Position numbers and translations under genes: made by a program. A stretch of 64,000 nt of DNA from Nocardia arthritidis. Its GTDB lineage: Bacteria > Actinomycetota > Actinomycetes > Mycobacteriales > Mycobacteriaceae. Below, piece by piece: positions 8,623 through 17,171 of the stretch. The stretch's first letter is position 1; each line of letters starts with the position of its first letter. The DNA is taken from assembly GCF_011801145.1 (NCBI RefSeq), contig NZ_CP046172.1, positions 4,278,001 to 4,342,000 of the forward strand. The letters are read 5' to 3'. The notes under the pieces were generated by a model. It saw only the letters and a list, made by a program, of their open reading frames with translations, had not been told where the DNA came from and ran no database searches.

Positions 8623-9492
8623 ATGGATTTTCTACGACCCGAAAACTGGTCGCACGCACTGGAATTGAAGGCCGAGCGCCCCGATGCCCGCGCGATACAG
8701 GGTGGCACAGATGTGATGGTGGAACTCAATTTCGACCACAGCCGCCCGGCCGCGCTGCTCGATCTCAACCCCTGTCGTGAGCTGTTCGGCGTGCAGGCGG
8801 AGGGGAACCGGCTGCGTATCGGCGCGGGCGTGCCCTACGTGAAGATCATCCGGGATCTGCACCGGCAGCTGCCGGCTCTGGCACAGGCCTCGCGCACCGT
8901 CGGCTCGCCACAGATCCGCAACCGCGGCACCGTCGGCGGCAACCTCGGCGCGGCATCCCCCGCGGGCGACAGCCATCCGGCGCTGCTGGCGGCGAATGCG
9001 GTGATCGAGGTGGAATCCGCGGCGCGCGGCACCCGGATGATCCCGGTGGACGACTTCTACGTCTGGGTGAAGCGCAACGCGCTGGAGCCCGATGAGCTGA
9101 TCCGCGCCATCTGGTTGGAAAACGCAAGCGGACCACAGTATTTCGCCAAAGTCGGCACGCGGAACGCAATGGTGATCGCGGTCTGCTCGTTCGCCGTCGC
9201 GCTGCATCCGGAGACGAAAACCGTTGGCACCGGGATCGGTTCGGCGGGTCCGACGCCGCTGCGGGCAACCCCGGCCGAGGAATTCCTGGCCGCGCGACTG
9301 CCGTGGGACGATCCGGCGCCGCTGCCGGATGCGGTGCGGCGCGAATTCGGCGCACTGGTCGCGGCGGCTTCGAAGCCGATCGACGACGTGCGCGGCGCCG
9401 CGGACTACCGCAGGCACGCGCTCTCGGTGCTGGCGCGCCGCGCGCTGGGCTGGGCCTGGAACGACTATGTGGCAGAAAGGAAGGCGGCCTGA
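8623..9492 (+). CDS. Xanthine dehydrogenase FAD-binding subunit
   Basis: A 289-residue medium subunit of a molybdenum hydroxylase that passes electrons from the FeS clusters to NAD via FAD. AIQGGTDVMVELNF and TVGSPQIRNRGTVGGNLGAA are the two FAD-pyrophosphate loops of the family, and the C-terminal CO_deh_flav_C domain follows. It corresponds to XdhB of three-subunit xanthine dehydrogenases. Its TGA overlaps the ATG of the FeS subunit gene. Confidence 0.92.
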   Translation: MDFLRPENWSHALELKAERPDARAIQGGTDVMVELNFDHSRPAALLDLNPCRELFGVQAEGNRLRIGAGVPYVKIIRDLHRQLPALAQASRTVGSPQIRNRGTVGGNLGAASPAGDSHPALLAANAVIEVESAARGTRMIPVDDFYVWVKRNALEPDELIRAIWLENASGPQYFAKVGTRNAMVIAVCSFAVALHPETKTVGTGIGSAGPTPLRATPAEEFLAARLPWDDPAPLPDAVRREFGALVAAASKPIDDVRGAADYRRHALSVLARRALGWAWNDYVAERKAA

Positions 9493-9965
9493 TGCGCGTC
9501 ACCTTCGACGTCAACGGCTCCGAAGAGACCGTCGACGATGTCTGGGAGGGCGAGAGCCTGCTCTACATGCTGCGCGAGCGAATGGGCTTGCCCGGCTCCA
9601 AGAACGCCTGCGAACAAGGCGAATGCGGTTCGTGCACGGTCTATTTGGACGGCACCCCGGTATGTTCCTGCCTGGTCGCGGCCGGACAGGCCGACGGCCG
9701 CTCGGTGCGCACCGTCGAGGGGCTGGCCCAGGGCGACCGGCTCGATCCGATGCAGCAGGCCTTCGTCGAGGCGGGTGCGGTCCAATGCGGTTTCTGCACA
9801 CCGGGTCTCATCGTGCAGGCGCACGACCTGATCGAGCGGGTCCCCGATCCGTCGGACGCCGAGATCCGTGAGGCGCTGGCCGGGAATCTGTGCCGCTGCA
9901 CGGGTTACGAGAAGATCCTGGATGCCGTCCGGCTGGCGGCCGAGCGGAAGGCGGCGCGGTCATGA
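9492..9965 (+). CDS. Xanthine dehydrogenase 2Fe-2S subunit
   Basis: A 157-residue small subunit with two 2Fe-2S clusters. The N-terminal plant-ferredoxin domain carries NACEQGECGSC plus a later Cys (PVCSC), and the C-terminal helical domain has CGFCTPG and LCRCTGYE. The ATG at 9492 overlaps the previous stop, which fixes the start. It carries electrons from the molybdenum site to FAD. The stop overlaps the following amidohydrolase ATG by four bases (ATGA), so all are co-translated. Confidence 0.94.
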   Translation: MRVTFDVNGSEETVDDVWEGESLLYMLRERMGLPGSKNACEQGECGSCTVYLDGTPVCSCLVAAGQADGRSVRTVEGLAQGDRLDPMQQAFVEAGAVQCGFCTPGLIVQAHDLIERVPDPSDAEIREALAGNLCRCTGYEKILDAVRLAAERKAARS

Positions 9966-11314
9966 AGCTCGTCATCGAAAACGCTTACATCGCACCGATT
10001 GCCGGGCCGGAGATCGAATCCGGGTACGTGGTGGTGGACGGCGGGCTGATCGAGGCGGTCGGCTCGGGCGCGGCGCCCGCGGGCCCGGACGCCCAGCGGA
10101 TAGACGGCACCGGTTGCCTGGTGACGCCCGGTCTGGTGAACACCCATCACCACCTGTACCAGTGGGCGACGCAGGGCCTGTACCAGGACGCCACCCTGTT
10201 CGAATGGCTGACCGGCCTGTACCGGCTCTGGGCGCGGATGGACGCCGATGTCGTATATGGCGCCGCCGCAGCGGGTTTGGGCTGGATGGCGCTCACCGGC
10301 TGCACCACCAGCACCGACCACCACTACGTCTTCCCGAAGGGTCGCGGCGACCTGTTCGAGGCCGAGGTGCGCGCCGCGCACGAACTCGGCATCCGGTTCC
10401 ACCCGTGCCGCGGTTCGATGGACCGCGGGCAGAAGGACGGCGGGCTGCCGCCGGACGAGGTGGTCGAGGACCGGGACGAGATCCTGTCCAACACCGCGGA
10501 AACCATCGACAAGTACCACGATCCGTCCTTCGGCTCGATGCTGCGGGTCGCGGTGGCGCCGTGCTCGCCGTTCTCGGTGAGCGCGGATCTGATGACCGAA
10601 TCCGCGACGCTCGCCAGGAGTATGGGCGTCCGGCTGCACACCCACCTCGCCGAAACCCTCGACGAGGAGGAGCACTGCAAGGAGCAGATGGGCTGCACCC
10701 CGGTCGAATACATGGAAAAGCTCGGCTGGCTCGGTGACGACGTCTGGTTCGCGCACGCGGTGCACCTGCACGACAAGGATATTCGCCGCTTCGCCGAAAC
10801 CGGGACGGGTTCGGCGCACTGCCCCAGCTCCAATGCCCGGCTGGGCGCCGGAATCGCCCGCGTCACCGACCTTTTGGCGGCGGGCGCACCGGTGGGCCTC
10901 GGCGTCGACGGCGCGGCCTCCAGCGAATTGACCTCCCTGGCCGGAGAAATGCGGCAGGCCATGCTGTTCCAACGCGCGGTGCACGGACCGAAGGCGCTCA
11001 CCGCGCGGCAGGCGCTGGAGATCGGCACCATCGGCGGCGCGCGAAACCTCGGCCGCCAGGACGAGATCGGCACGCTCGAACCGGGCAAGCTGGCCGATAT
11101 CGCGATGTGGCGGGTCGACGGTTTCCGGTCCGCGGTCGCGGATCCGGTGTGCGCCCTGGTATTCGGCCCGCAGCCGCCGCTGGCCCGGCTGCTCGTCGGC
11201 GGCCGGACCGTGGTGGAGAACGACGAATTGCGCACCGTCGCACACGATGCCGTCGGCCGCGCGGGTGCTTTGGCCCGTAAACGCCTCGCGCGATTCGAAC
11301 AGGAGGGGCGATGA
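9962..11314 (+). CDS. 8-oxoguanine deaminase-type amidohydrolase
   Basis: A 450-residue metal-dependent amidohydrolase of the COG0402 group (guanine deaminase, cytosine deaminase and relatives). The metal ligands are visible as NTHHHLYQW near residue 65, HTHLAE, HAVHLHD and GVDGAASSE. The NTHHHLYQ form is typical of 8-oxoguanine deaminase, which converts 8-oxoguanine directly to urate. Location inside the xanthine dehydrogenase operon, between the FeS and Mo subunits, fits a feed of deaminated purine or urate. Guanine deamination to xanthine is the main alternative. The start overlaps the previous stop. Confidence 0.83.
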   Translation: MKLVIENAYIAPIAGPEIESGYVVVDGGLIEAVGSGAAPAGPDAQRIDGTGCLVTPGLVNTHHHLYQWATQGLYQDATLFEWLTGLYRLWARMDADVVYGAAAAGLGWMALTGCTTSTDHHYVFPKGRGDLFEAEVRAAHELGIRFHPCRGSMDRGQKDGGLPPDEVVEDRDEILSNTAETIDKYHDPSFGSMLRVAVAPCSPFSVSADLMTESATLARSMGVRLHTHLAETLDEEEHCKEQMGCTPVEYMEKLGWLGDDVWFAHAVHLHDKDIRRFAETGTGSAHCPSSNARLGAGIARVTDLLAAGAPVGLGVDGAASSELTSLAGEMRQAMLFQRAVHGPKALTARQALEIGTIGGARNLGRQDEIGTLEPGKLADIAMWRVDGFRSAVADPVCALVFGPQPPLARLLVGGRTVVENDELRTVAHDAVGRAGALARKRLARFEQEGR

Positions 11315-13638
11315 CTACAGCACGTACTACGCGATTTCCGGAGCAGGTCGCCGCGCCGGGTAAGGGCGGCGTCGGCGAGAGCCCGCTGCGCCCGGACGGC
11401 ACGCTCAAGGTGAAGGGCGAATTCGCCTACGCCTCCGACCTGTGGATGGACGGAATGCTGTGGGGTGCGACGCTGCGCAGCCCACACCCGCGCGCCCGCA
11501 TCGTCTCGATCGATATCGCGCCCGCACTGGCACTGCCCGGTGTGCACGCGGTGCTCACCCACGAGGATGTACCCGGGCGCAAGATGTACGGGCTCGACCA
11601 CACCTGGGATCAGCCGGTGCTGGCGATCGGGGAGGTGCGCCACCACGGCGAGCCGATCGCACTGGTCGCCGCCGATCATCCGGAGATCGCCCGCCGCGCC
11701 GTCGCGGCCATCGCGATCGAATGGGAAGTGCTGGAACCGATTACCGATCCGATCGCGGTGATCGAGGATCCGGAGCGGCTGAAGGTGCAGGAGCGCGGCG
11801 GCATCGCCCGCCATCAGCCGGTGCGCACCGGCGATCTCGCGGTGGGCCGCGCGCTCGCGGAAGTCGTTGTGACCGAGGACTATACGGTCGGCATCCAGGA
11901 TCAGGCCTTCCTCGGCCCCGAGGCCGGTCTGGTGATACCCGGCGAGGACGGCGGGCTCGACTTCTATGTGGCCACCCAGTGGATGCACAACGATCTCTCG
12001 CAGATCGGCCCATGCCTGCGCCTGCCGCCGGAGAAGATCCGGATGACGCTGGCCGGCGTCGGCGGCGCGTTCGGCGGCCGCGAGGACCTGTCCATGCAGA
12101 TCCACGCGGGCATGCTGGCGATGTACACCGGCAAGCCGATCAAGATGATGTACAACCGCGAGGAGTCGTTCTTCGGGCATGTGCACCGGCACCCGGCGCA
12201 CATGCGTTACGAATACGGCGCGACCAAGGACGGCAAGCTCGTCTACGGGAAGGTGCGCATCGTGCTCGACGGCGGCGCGTATACCTCGGCGACGCTGAAC
12301 GTCACGGGTAACGCGTCCTCACTCGCGGTGGGCCCCTACGAGATTCCGCATCTCGAGATCGACGCCTACGGTGTGTACACCAACAATCCGCCGTGCGGCG
12401 CGATGCGCGGATTCGGCGCGGTGCAAGCGTGTTTCGCGCACGAGTCGATGATGGACAAGCTGGCCGAGGCATTGGATATGGATCCGGTGCGGGTGCGCCA
12501 GATCAACGCGGTATCGCAGGGTTCCAAGCTGGCCACCGGACAGGTGCTGCACGCGCCGACGCCGATGGCCGAGATGTTGAGCAGGGCGAAGGCGATGCCG
12601 CTGCCGGAACCGTTGGACGCGGCCGACATTCGCAATCTGCCCGGCGGGGCGTCGCAGACGACGCACGGTGAAGGTGTGGTGCGCGGCATCGGATACGGCG
12701 TCGGCATCAAGAACATCTGCTTCTCCGAGGGTTTCGACGACTACTCGACGGCGCGGGTGCGGCTGGAGGTGATCGGCGGCGAGCCGGTGGCGCTGGTGCA
12801 CACCGCGGCGGCCGAGGTGGGCCAGGGCCTGGTGACGGTCGAGGCGCAGATCGCGCGAACCGAACTCGGCATCGAACGGGTCACCATCCATCCCGCGGAC
12901 AACGGAGTCGGCGACGCGGGCTCGTCCTCGGCGTCCCGGCAGACCTATATGACCGGCGGCGCGGTGAAGACGGCATGCGAGGCGGTACGTGAGACGCTAC
13001 TGAAACGCGCTGCCGCACAGGGGCATCCGGCCGTCGCGCTGATCGGCGGCAAGGTGGTCTCCTATACCGGTGAGGTGCTGGCCGCCATCGTCGACATCCT
13101 CGGCGACGAATTCATCGAGGAGACAAGGACCTACTCGCATCATCGGACCACCGGGATGGATCCGGTCACCGGCCAGGGCAATAGCCACACCCAGCTCGCG
13201 CTGTGCGTGCACCGCGCGGTGGTGGACGTCGACACCGAGCTGGGTCTGGTGAAAGTCGTTGCGCTGGACGCGGTTCAGGACGTCGGCAAGATCATGAACC
13301 GGCTCTCGCTGGAGGGTCAGATCCACGGCGGCGCCGTGCAGGGCCTCGGCCTCGCGGTGATGGAGGAGATCCAGGTGCGCGACGGCAAGGTGCGCAACCC
13401 GTCCTTCACCGACTATCTGATCCCGACCATCCTCGATACGCCGCCGCAGCGGCTCGACATACTCGAAAACCCAGATCCGCGTGCCCCATACGGGCTGCGC
13501 GGCGCAGGCGAGCCACCCACGCTCTCCTCGACTCCCGCCATCGTCGCCGCCATTCGTGACGCGTGCCGGTCGGCGGGTGGAACCGTGCACATCACCCATG
13601 TGCCGGTGCGACCGGAGGACATCATCCGGAGCTGTTGA
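11311..13638 (+). CDS. Xanthine dehydrogenase molybdopterin-binding subunit
   Basis: A 775-residue large subunit that binds the molybdenum cofactor and hydroxylates hypoxanthine and xanthine. Visible motifs are GGAFGGREDLSMQ (cofactor binding), PCGAMRGFGAVQ, the AAEVGQGL segment, and near the C-terminus RGAGEPP with the catalytic Glu. The order of subunits (FAD, FeS, Mo) matches bacterial XdhBCA-type enzymes, but a deaminase gene is inserted before this one. It overlaps that gene by four bases. Specificity for xanthine is inferred from the uricase neighbours. Confidence 0.92.
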   Translation: MTTARTTRFPEQVAAPGKGGVGESPLRPDGTLKVKGEFAYASDLWMDGMLWGATLRSPHPRARIVSIDIAPALALPGVHAVLTHEDVPGRKMYGLDHTWDQPVLAIGEVRHHGEPIALVAADHPEIARRAVAAIAIEWEVLEPITDPIAVIEDPERLKVQERGGIARHQPVRTGDLAVGRALAEVVVTEDYTVGIQDQAFLGPEAGLVIPGEDGGLDFYVATQWMHNDLSQIGPCLRLPPEKIRMTLAGVGGAFGGREDLSMQIHAGMLAMYTGKPIKMMYNREESFFGHVHRHPAHMRYEYGATKDGKLVYGKVRIVLDGGAYTSATLNVTGNASSLAVGPYEIPHLEIDAYGVYTNNPPCGAMRGFGAVQACFAHESMMDKLAEALDMDPVRVRQINAVSQGSKLATGQVLHAPTPMAEMLSRAKAMPLPEPLDAADIRNLPGGASQTTHGEGVVRGIGYGVGIKNICFSEGFDDYSTARVRLEVIGGEPVALVHTAAAEVGQGLVTVEAQIARTELGIERVTIHPADNGVGDAGSSSASRQTYMTGGAVKTACEAVRETLLKRAAAQGHPAVALIGGKVVSYTGEVLAAIVDILGDEFIEETRTYSHHRTTGMDPVTGQGNSHTQLALCVHRAVVDVDTELGLVKVVALDAVQDVGKIMNRLSLEGQIHGGAVQGLGLAVMEEIQVRDGKVRNPSFTDYLIPTILDTPPQRLDILENPDPRAPYGLRGAGEPPTLSSTPAIVAAIRDACRSAGGTVHITHVPVRPEDIIRSC

Positions 13639-13697
13639 TCAACGGGGGCCTGGCGGGTGACATGTCCGGGCCCCACAACCGCTAGATCCGAACCAAC

Positions 13698-13738
13698 CGG
13701 TGCCGGGGCGGCAACCCCGCGCACCGTAGGTCGGCTAC
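13698..13738 (+). promoter_or_regulatory. Strong hairpin leader before purine permease gene
   Basis: A stem of 11 base pairs is formed by CGGTGC plus CGGGG (13698-13708) with CCCCG plus GCACCG (13715-13726), with a CGGCAA loop and one bulged C. The adjacent GTAGGTCGGCTAC (13726-13738) can form a second, short stem. AGGAGG follows at 13745-13750, just before the ATG at 13757. There is no T-run, so it is not a simple terminator. It could be a cis-acting RNA or an mRNA-stabilising element. No known riboswitch class was recognised. Confidence 0.5.
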
Positions 13739-13756
13739 GCCCTTAGGAGGGCAGCC

Positions 13757-15199
13757 ATGACCCAAGTACAGACCCAATCTCCCGCATCGCGGCAGGCGAT
13801 TGGTTCGACCGCGCTCGAGAAGTTGTTTCGACTGCGTGAACGCGGAACCACTATAACCCGGGAAATCCGCGGCGGTGTCACCACATTCGTCGCTATGGCG
13901 TATGTCATACTCCTGGTCCCGCTGATCCTCGGCGGCGTCAAGGACGTCAACGGGGCATCGCTCAGCATTGCCCAACTCACCACGGCCACCGCGTTTTCCG
14001 CGGGGCTGAGCACCATCCTCATGGGTGTCGTCGGCAATGTGCCGCTGGCCCTGGCGGCCGGTCTCGGCGTGGTTCCGGTGGTCGCCTTCCAGGCGGCGCC
14101 GCATATGACCTGGCCGCAGACCATGGGCCTGGTCTTCCTGATGGGCGTGATCATCGTGATCATGGCCGCGACCGGGCTGCGGACACTGATCATCAACGCC
14201 ATCCCGATCGGGCTGAAAAACGCCATCGGCGTGGGCATCGGCCTGTTCATCGCGATGATCGGACTGGTGTCCTCCGGCGTCGTCGGGCACGGTGCCAGCG
14301 ATGGTCCACCGGTGACGCTCGGGCAGAGCGGGCACCTCGTCGGTTGGCCCGTAGTGGTTTTCGCCGTCGGGCTGGTCCTGATGCTCGCGCTCTACGTCCG
14401 GAAAGTGCCCGGCGCCATCCTGATCAGCATCGCGGTCGCGACCGTTGTCGCCGTCGTGATCAATTCGCTGGCCAGGATCGATCCGAAGTCCTGGGGCACG
14501 GTGGTGCCGAAGACGCCGCAAAAGCTGTTCGCCGCACCGGATTTCGGGTTGATGCTGCATATCGATCCGCTCGGCGGCTTCGCCACCGCGGGCGCGCTGA
14601 CGGCGGGTGTCGTGCTGTTCACCCTGGTGCTCACCGGGTTCTTCGACGCCATGGGAACGGTTTTCGGGGTATGTGACGAGGCCGGGCTGCTCGACGAGCG
14701 CGGCACCATGCCGGGGCTCGGCAAGGTGCTCACCGTCGACGGCGTCGGCCAGATCATCGGTGGTCTCAGCGGCGGTGCGGGCAACACCGTGTACGTCGAG
14801 TCCGCGACGGGTGTCGGTGAGGGTGCCCGCACCGGACTCACCAGCCTGGTGACCGGCGGATTGTTCTGCCTCGCAGTGTTTTTCACACCGCTCGCGGGTG
14901 TGGTGCCGATCCAGGCCGCTGCGCCCGCGCTGGTATTGGTCGGCGCGCTGATGATGACCCAGGCCCGCAAGATCGACTGGACGGATCTGGAGGTGGCGGT
15001 ACCGGCGTTCCTCACCATCATCCTGATGCCGTTCACCTACTCGATCACCAACGGTGTCGGCGCGGGTCTGATCGCGCTGCTGGTGATCAAGACGGCGCGC
15101 GGCAAATTCCGCGAGGTGCACTGGTTGCTCTGGGTGGTCGGCGCCGTATTCGCCTGTTACTTCGGGATTTCCGCGATCGAGCTGCTGCTCGGCGGATAG
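13757..15199 (+). CDS. AzgA-type purine nucleobase permease
   Basis: A 480-residue inner-membrane NCS2-family transporter with about 12-14 hydrophobic segments. The opening LRERGTTITREIRGGVTTF and MAYVILLVPLIL are typical of the AzgA (guanine/hypoxanthine/adenine) branch. It would import purine bases by proton symport for the deaminase and xanthine dehydrogenase encoded upstream. It is separated from xdh by 118 bases that contain a strong hairpin. Exact substrates are unknown. Confidence 0.85.
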   Translation: MTQVQTQSPASRQAIGSTALEKLFRLRERGTTITREIRGGVTTFVAMAYVILLVPLILGGVKDVNGASLSIAQLTTATAFSAGLSTILMGVVGNVPLALAAGLGVVPVVAFQAAPHMTWPQTMGLVFLMGVIIVIMAATGLRTLIINAIPIGLKNAIGVGIGLFIAMIGLVSSGVVGHGASDGPPVTLGQSGHLVGWPVVVFAVGLVLMLALYVRKVPGAILISIAVATVVAVVINSLARIDPKSWGTVVPKTPQKLFAAPDFGLMLHIDPLGGFATAGALTAGVVLFTLVLTGFFDAMGTVFGVCDEAGLLDERGTMPGLGKVLTVDGVGQIIGGLSGGAGNTVYVESATGVGEGARTGLTSLVTGGLFCLAVFFTPLAGVVPIQAAAPALVLVGALMMTQARKIDWTDLEVAVPAFLTIILMPFTYSITNGVGAGLIALLVIKTARGKFREVHWLLWVVGAVFACYFGISAIELLLGG

Positions 15200-15216
15200 G
15201 AAAGGGTCGGGAGATA

Positions 15217-16356
15217 ATGCGTGACCTCGCGGCAGAACTCGGGAAATGGCATGCGGCGCGGAAGAATTACGCCGTTGCCTCGGTCATCGGCATCACCGGA
15301 AGCGCGCCCCGGCCGCTCGGTGCCGCCATGGCCGTCGACGATGAGGGCACAGTGATCGGAAGTATTTCCGGTGGCTGTGTGGAAGGCGCCGTTTACGAGC
15401 TCTGCCGCGAGGCACTTCGCACCGGAACGCCGGTGCGCGAAAGCTTCGGGTACAGCGACGACGACGCGTTCGCGGTCGGGCTGACCTGCGGGGGCGTCAT
15501 CGAGGTCTTCGTGCAGCCGGTGGGGGAGGCCGAACGGTCCGTCTTGGATACGGTGCTGCGGGCGGTCGAACCCGTTGCGCTGGTGCGTGATCTGCGTTCC
15601 GGCGAGGCGATGGCCGTCGGCGCGTCCTGGATCGTCGGGACGGAATTCGATGCCACCGTCGCCGCCGAGGCGCGGGCGATGCTCGAATTCGGCGCGACCG
15701 GGGTGCGGGTGCTCGGCTGCGCCGATCGGGAGCGCACCGTCTTCATCGAGTCGCAGGTGCCGCCGCCGCGGATGATCGTGTTCGGCGCAATCGATTTCGC
15801 GGGCGCGGTGGCGCGGATCGGGAAGTTCCTCGGCTACCACGTCACCGTGTGCGACGCCCGGCCGGTGTTCGCGACGAAGGCGCGGTTCCCGGAGGCGGAC
15901 GAGGTGGTGGTTTCCTGGCCGGACCGCTATCTGGCCGGTACGCAGGTGGATTCGCGCACCGTGCTGTGCGTGCTGACGCACGAGGCGAAATTCGATGTGC
16001 CACTGCTGGAGGTGGCGCTGCGGCTGCCGGTGGCCTATGTCGGCGCGATGGGCTCGCGCCGCACCCACGCGGACCGGATGGCCCGGCTGCGCGCCGTTGG
16101 ATTGACCGAAGCCGAACTGGCGCACCTGCGTTCGCCGATCGGGTTGGATCTGGGCGGACGCACCGCGGAGGAGACCGCGGTATCCATCGCGGCCGAGATC
16201 ATCGCGTTGCGCCGCGGCGGCTCCGGCCTGCCGCTCGGCACGAGCGGCGCCCCGATCCACCGGGACAGCGTGCCGGTGCCCGAGGTCGCGGTGCCGGATA
16301 CCCTCGAATTCGCGGAGTTCGATGTGTCGCCGGGTCGTCCGGCTCGGCATGGGTGA
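15217..16356 (+). CDS. xdhC: XdhC-family molybdenum cofactor insertion factor
   Basis: A 379-residue XdhC/CoxI protein that binds molybdenum cofactor, promotes its sulfuration and delivers it to xanthine dehydrogenase. The N-terminal XdhC domain (SVIGITGSAPRPLGAAM, SISGGCVEGAV) and the C-terminal Rossmann XdhC_C domain (YVGAMGSRRTHADR, LRSPIGLDLGGRT) are both present. It follows the permease gene by 17 bases, so it belongs to the same transcript. Its place after the xdh operon fits its maturation role. Confidence 0.9.
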   Translation: MRDLAAELGKWHAARKNYAVASVIGITGSAPRPLGAAMAVDDEGTVIGSISGGCVEGAVYELCREALRTGTPVRESFGYSDDDAFAVGLTCGGVIEVFVQPVGEAERSVLDTVLRAVEPVALVRDLRSGEAMAVGASWIVGTEFDATVAAEARAMLEFGATGVRVLGCADRERTVFIESQVPPPRMIVFGAIDFAGAVARIGKFLGYHVTVCDARPVFATKARFPEADEVVVSWPDRYLAGTQVDSRTVLCVLTHEAKFDVPLLEVALRLPVAYVGAMGSRRTHADRMARLRAVGLTEAELAHLRSPIGLDLGGRTAEETAVSIAAEIIALRRGGSGLPLGTSGAPIHRDSVPVPEVAVPDTLEFAEFDVSPGRPARHG

Positions 16357-16378
16357 CCAGGGCGGTAGCCTGTTCGCC

Positions 16379-16621
16379 ATGCGATTACGCGCGGAGTTCA
16401 CCACCGAGCCCTTCCGTGGCGAGGGCGATCCGCCGCCGCATGCCACCGAGGCCTTGGCCGCGCTGGAGAAGCTCGGTCTCACATGCGAATTCGGCCCGCT
16501 CGGCACGTTGGTGGCCGGTCCGGCCGCGGCGCTGCTCCCGGCGTTGCAGCAGATGCTGGTGGTGGCCTTCGGCAACGGTGCATCACGGGTGACGCTGCAG
16601 GTCGAGCGGGACGATGACTGA
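16379..16621 (+). CDS. Small thiamine-binding-fold (YqgV/MTH1187-like) protein
   Basis: An 80-residue protein with the alpha/beta sandwich pattern of the thiamine-binding DUF77 family: a short strand (MRLRAEFTTEPF), a helix (ATEALAALEKLG), a hairpin (TCEFGPLGTLVAG) and a helix followed by a basic-acidic strand (GASRVTLQVER). Start chosen at the ATG at 16379; an earlier ATG at 16322 would overlap xdhC. The role in this purine setting is unknown. The last codons overlap the next gene by eight bases, so the two are coupled. Confidence 0.65.
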   Translation: MRLRAEFTTEPFRGEGDPPPHATEALAALEKLGLTCEFGPLGTLVAGPAAALLPALQQMLVVAFGNGASRVTLQVERDDD

Positions 16622-16988
16622 ATCGCCCAGGCCCGACCGCACGCATCCGGTGCTGGTCACCATCGCACCGCTGCTGGAACGCGTTGGCGCGACGCTGATT
16701 CCGGCCGCCGACTGTGCCGCCGACGATGTGCCGCTGGTGTGGGAGGGTGCGACGCTCGCCTGCGTGCGGCTCGGCGTCGCGGACGGTATCGAGCGCCTGC
16801 TGCGGGAGGTCGCGGCCGAATTCGACCGGCCGCTAGCGGAATTGCCGCGCGCGGACAAGCAGCGCGCGGTGCGGTTGCTGGAGGAACGCGGTGCGTTCAG
16901 CTATCGCAGGTCCGCCGAGACGGTGGCCGAGGCGCTGGGGGTCACCCGGTTCACCATCTACAACTACCTCAACCGCACTCGCTCCTGA
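16614..16988 (+). CDS. HTH protein with YheO/HTH_22-like domain
   Basis: A 124-residue probable DNA-binding protein. The C-terminal half (DKQRAVRLLEERGAFSYRR then AEALGVTRFTIYNYL) matches the HTH_22 domain found at the end of YheO/DauR-type regulators, with a clear recognition helix. The N-terminal 45 residues are too short for a full YheO ligand domain. It is coupled to the upstream thiamine-binding-fold gene, and the pair could form a sensor-regulator unit, but this is speculation. It probably controls nearby purine genes. Confidence 0.65.
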   Translation: MTESPRPDRTHPVLVTIAPLLERVGATLIPAADCAADDVPLVWEGATLACVRLGVADGIERLLREVAAEFDRPLAELPRADKQRAVRLLEERGAFSYRRSAETVAEALGVTRFTIYNYLNRTRS

Positions 16989-17005
16989 TTCGATAGTCAC
17001 TTGAA

Positions 17006-17026
17006 ACCCGTTGCGATGCAACGGGT
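17006..17026. repeat. Inverted repeat after HTH gene
   Basis: ACCCGTTGC and GCAACGGGT form perfect 9-base arms around GAT, starting 18 bases after the stop of the HTH gene. It may be a terminator stem without a clear T-run, or an operator for the downstream uraD2 operon. Confidence 0.5.
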
Positions 17027-17084
17027 GTCCCACGTTTCGTAGCGAGTTCGGCGGTTGCCGGGTTCTACTGACCGCAGCGCGGTT

Positions 17085-17150
17085 TCAACAAACTGTTGAC
17101 GCAACGTCGTGACCTGTGACACTATTTCTCTAGTCGGAATCATAATTCCG
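17085..17150 (+). promoter_or_regulatory. Candidate promoter with two palindromes for uraD2 operon
   Basis: TTGACG (17096-17101) and CACTAT (17120-17125), 18 bases apart, resemble sigma-70-type -35 and -10 elements. The palindrome TCAACA-AAC-TGTTGA (17085-17099) overlaps the -35. A second palindrome, CGGAAT-CATA-ATTCCG (17135-17150), sits just after the expected transcription start and 22 bases before the uraD2 ATG. This is a classic layout for a repressor that blocks the second urate operon. The regulator is unknown. Confidence 0.5.
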
Positions 17151-17171
17151 CAATGCGAGAAAGTGCTGCCT

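Noticed and set aside
13698..13738. SAM riboswitch, because of the GGCAACC string
   Set aside because: The string lies in a simple hairpin loop and stem without the other conserved SAM riboswitch parts, and the gene is a purine permease.
17006..17026. Rho-independent terminator
   Set aside because: The stem is good but no T-run follows on either strand, so it was listed only as an inverted repeat.
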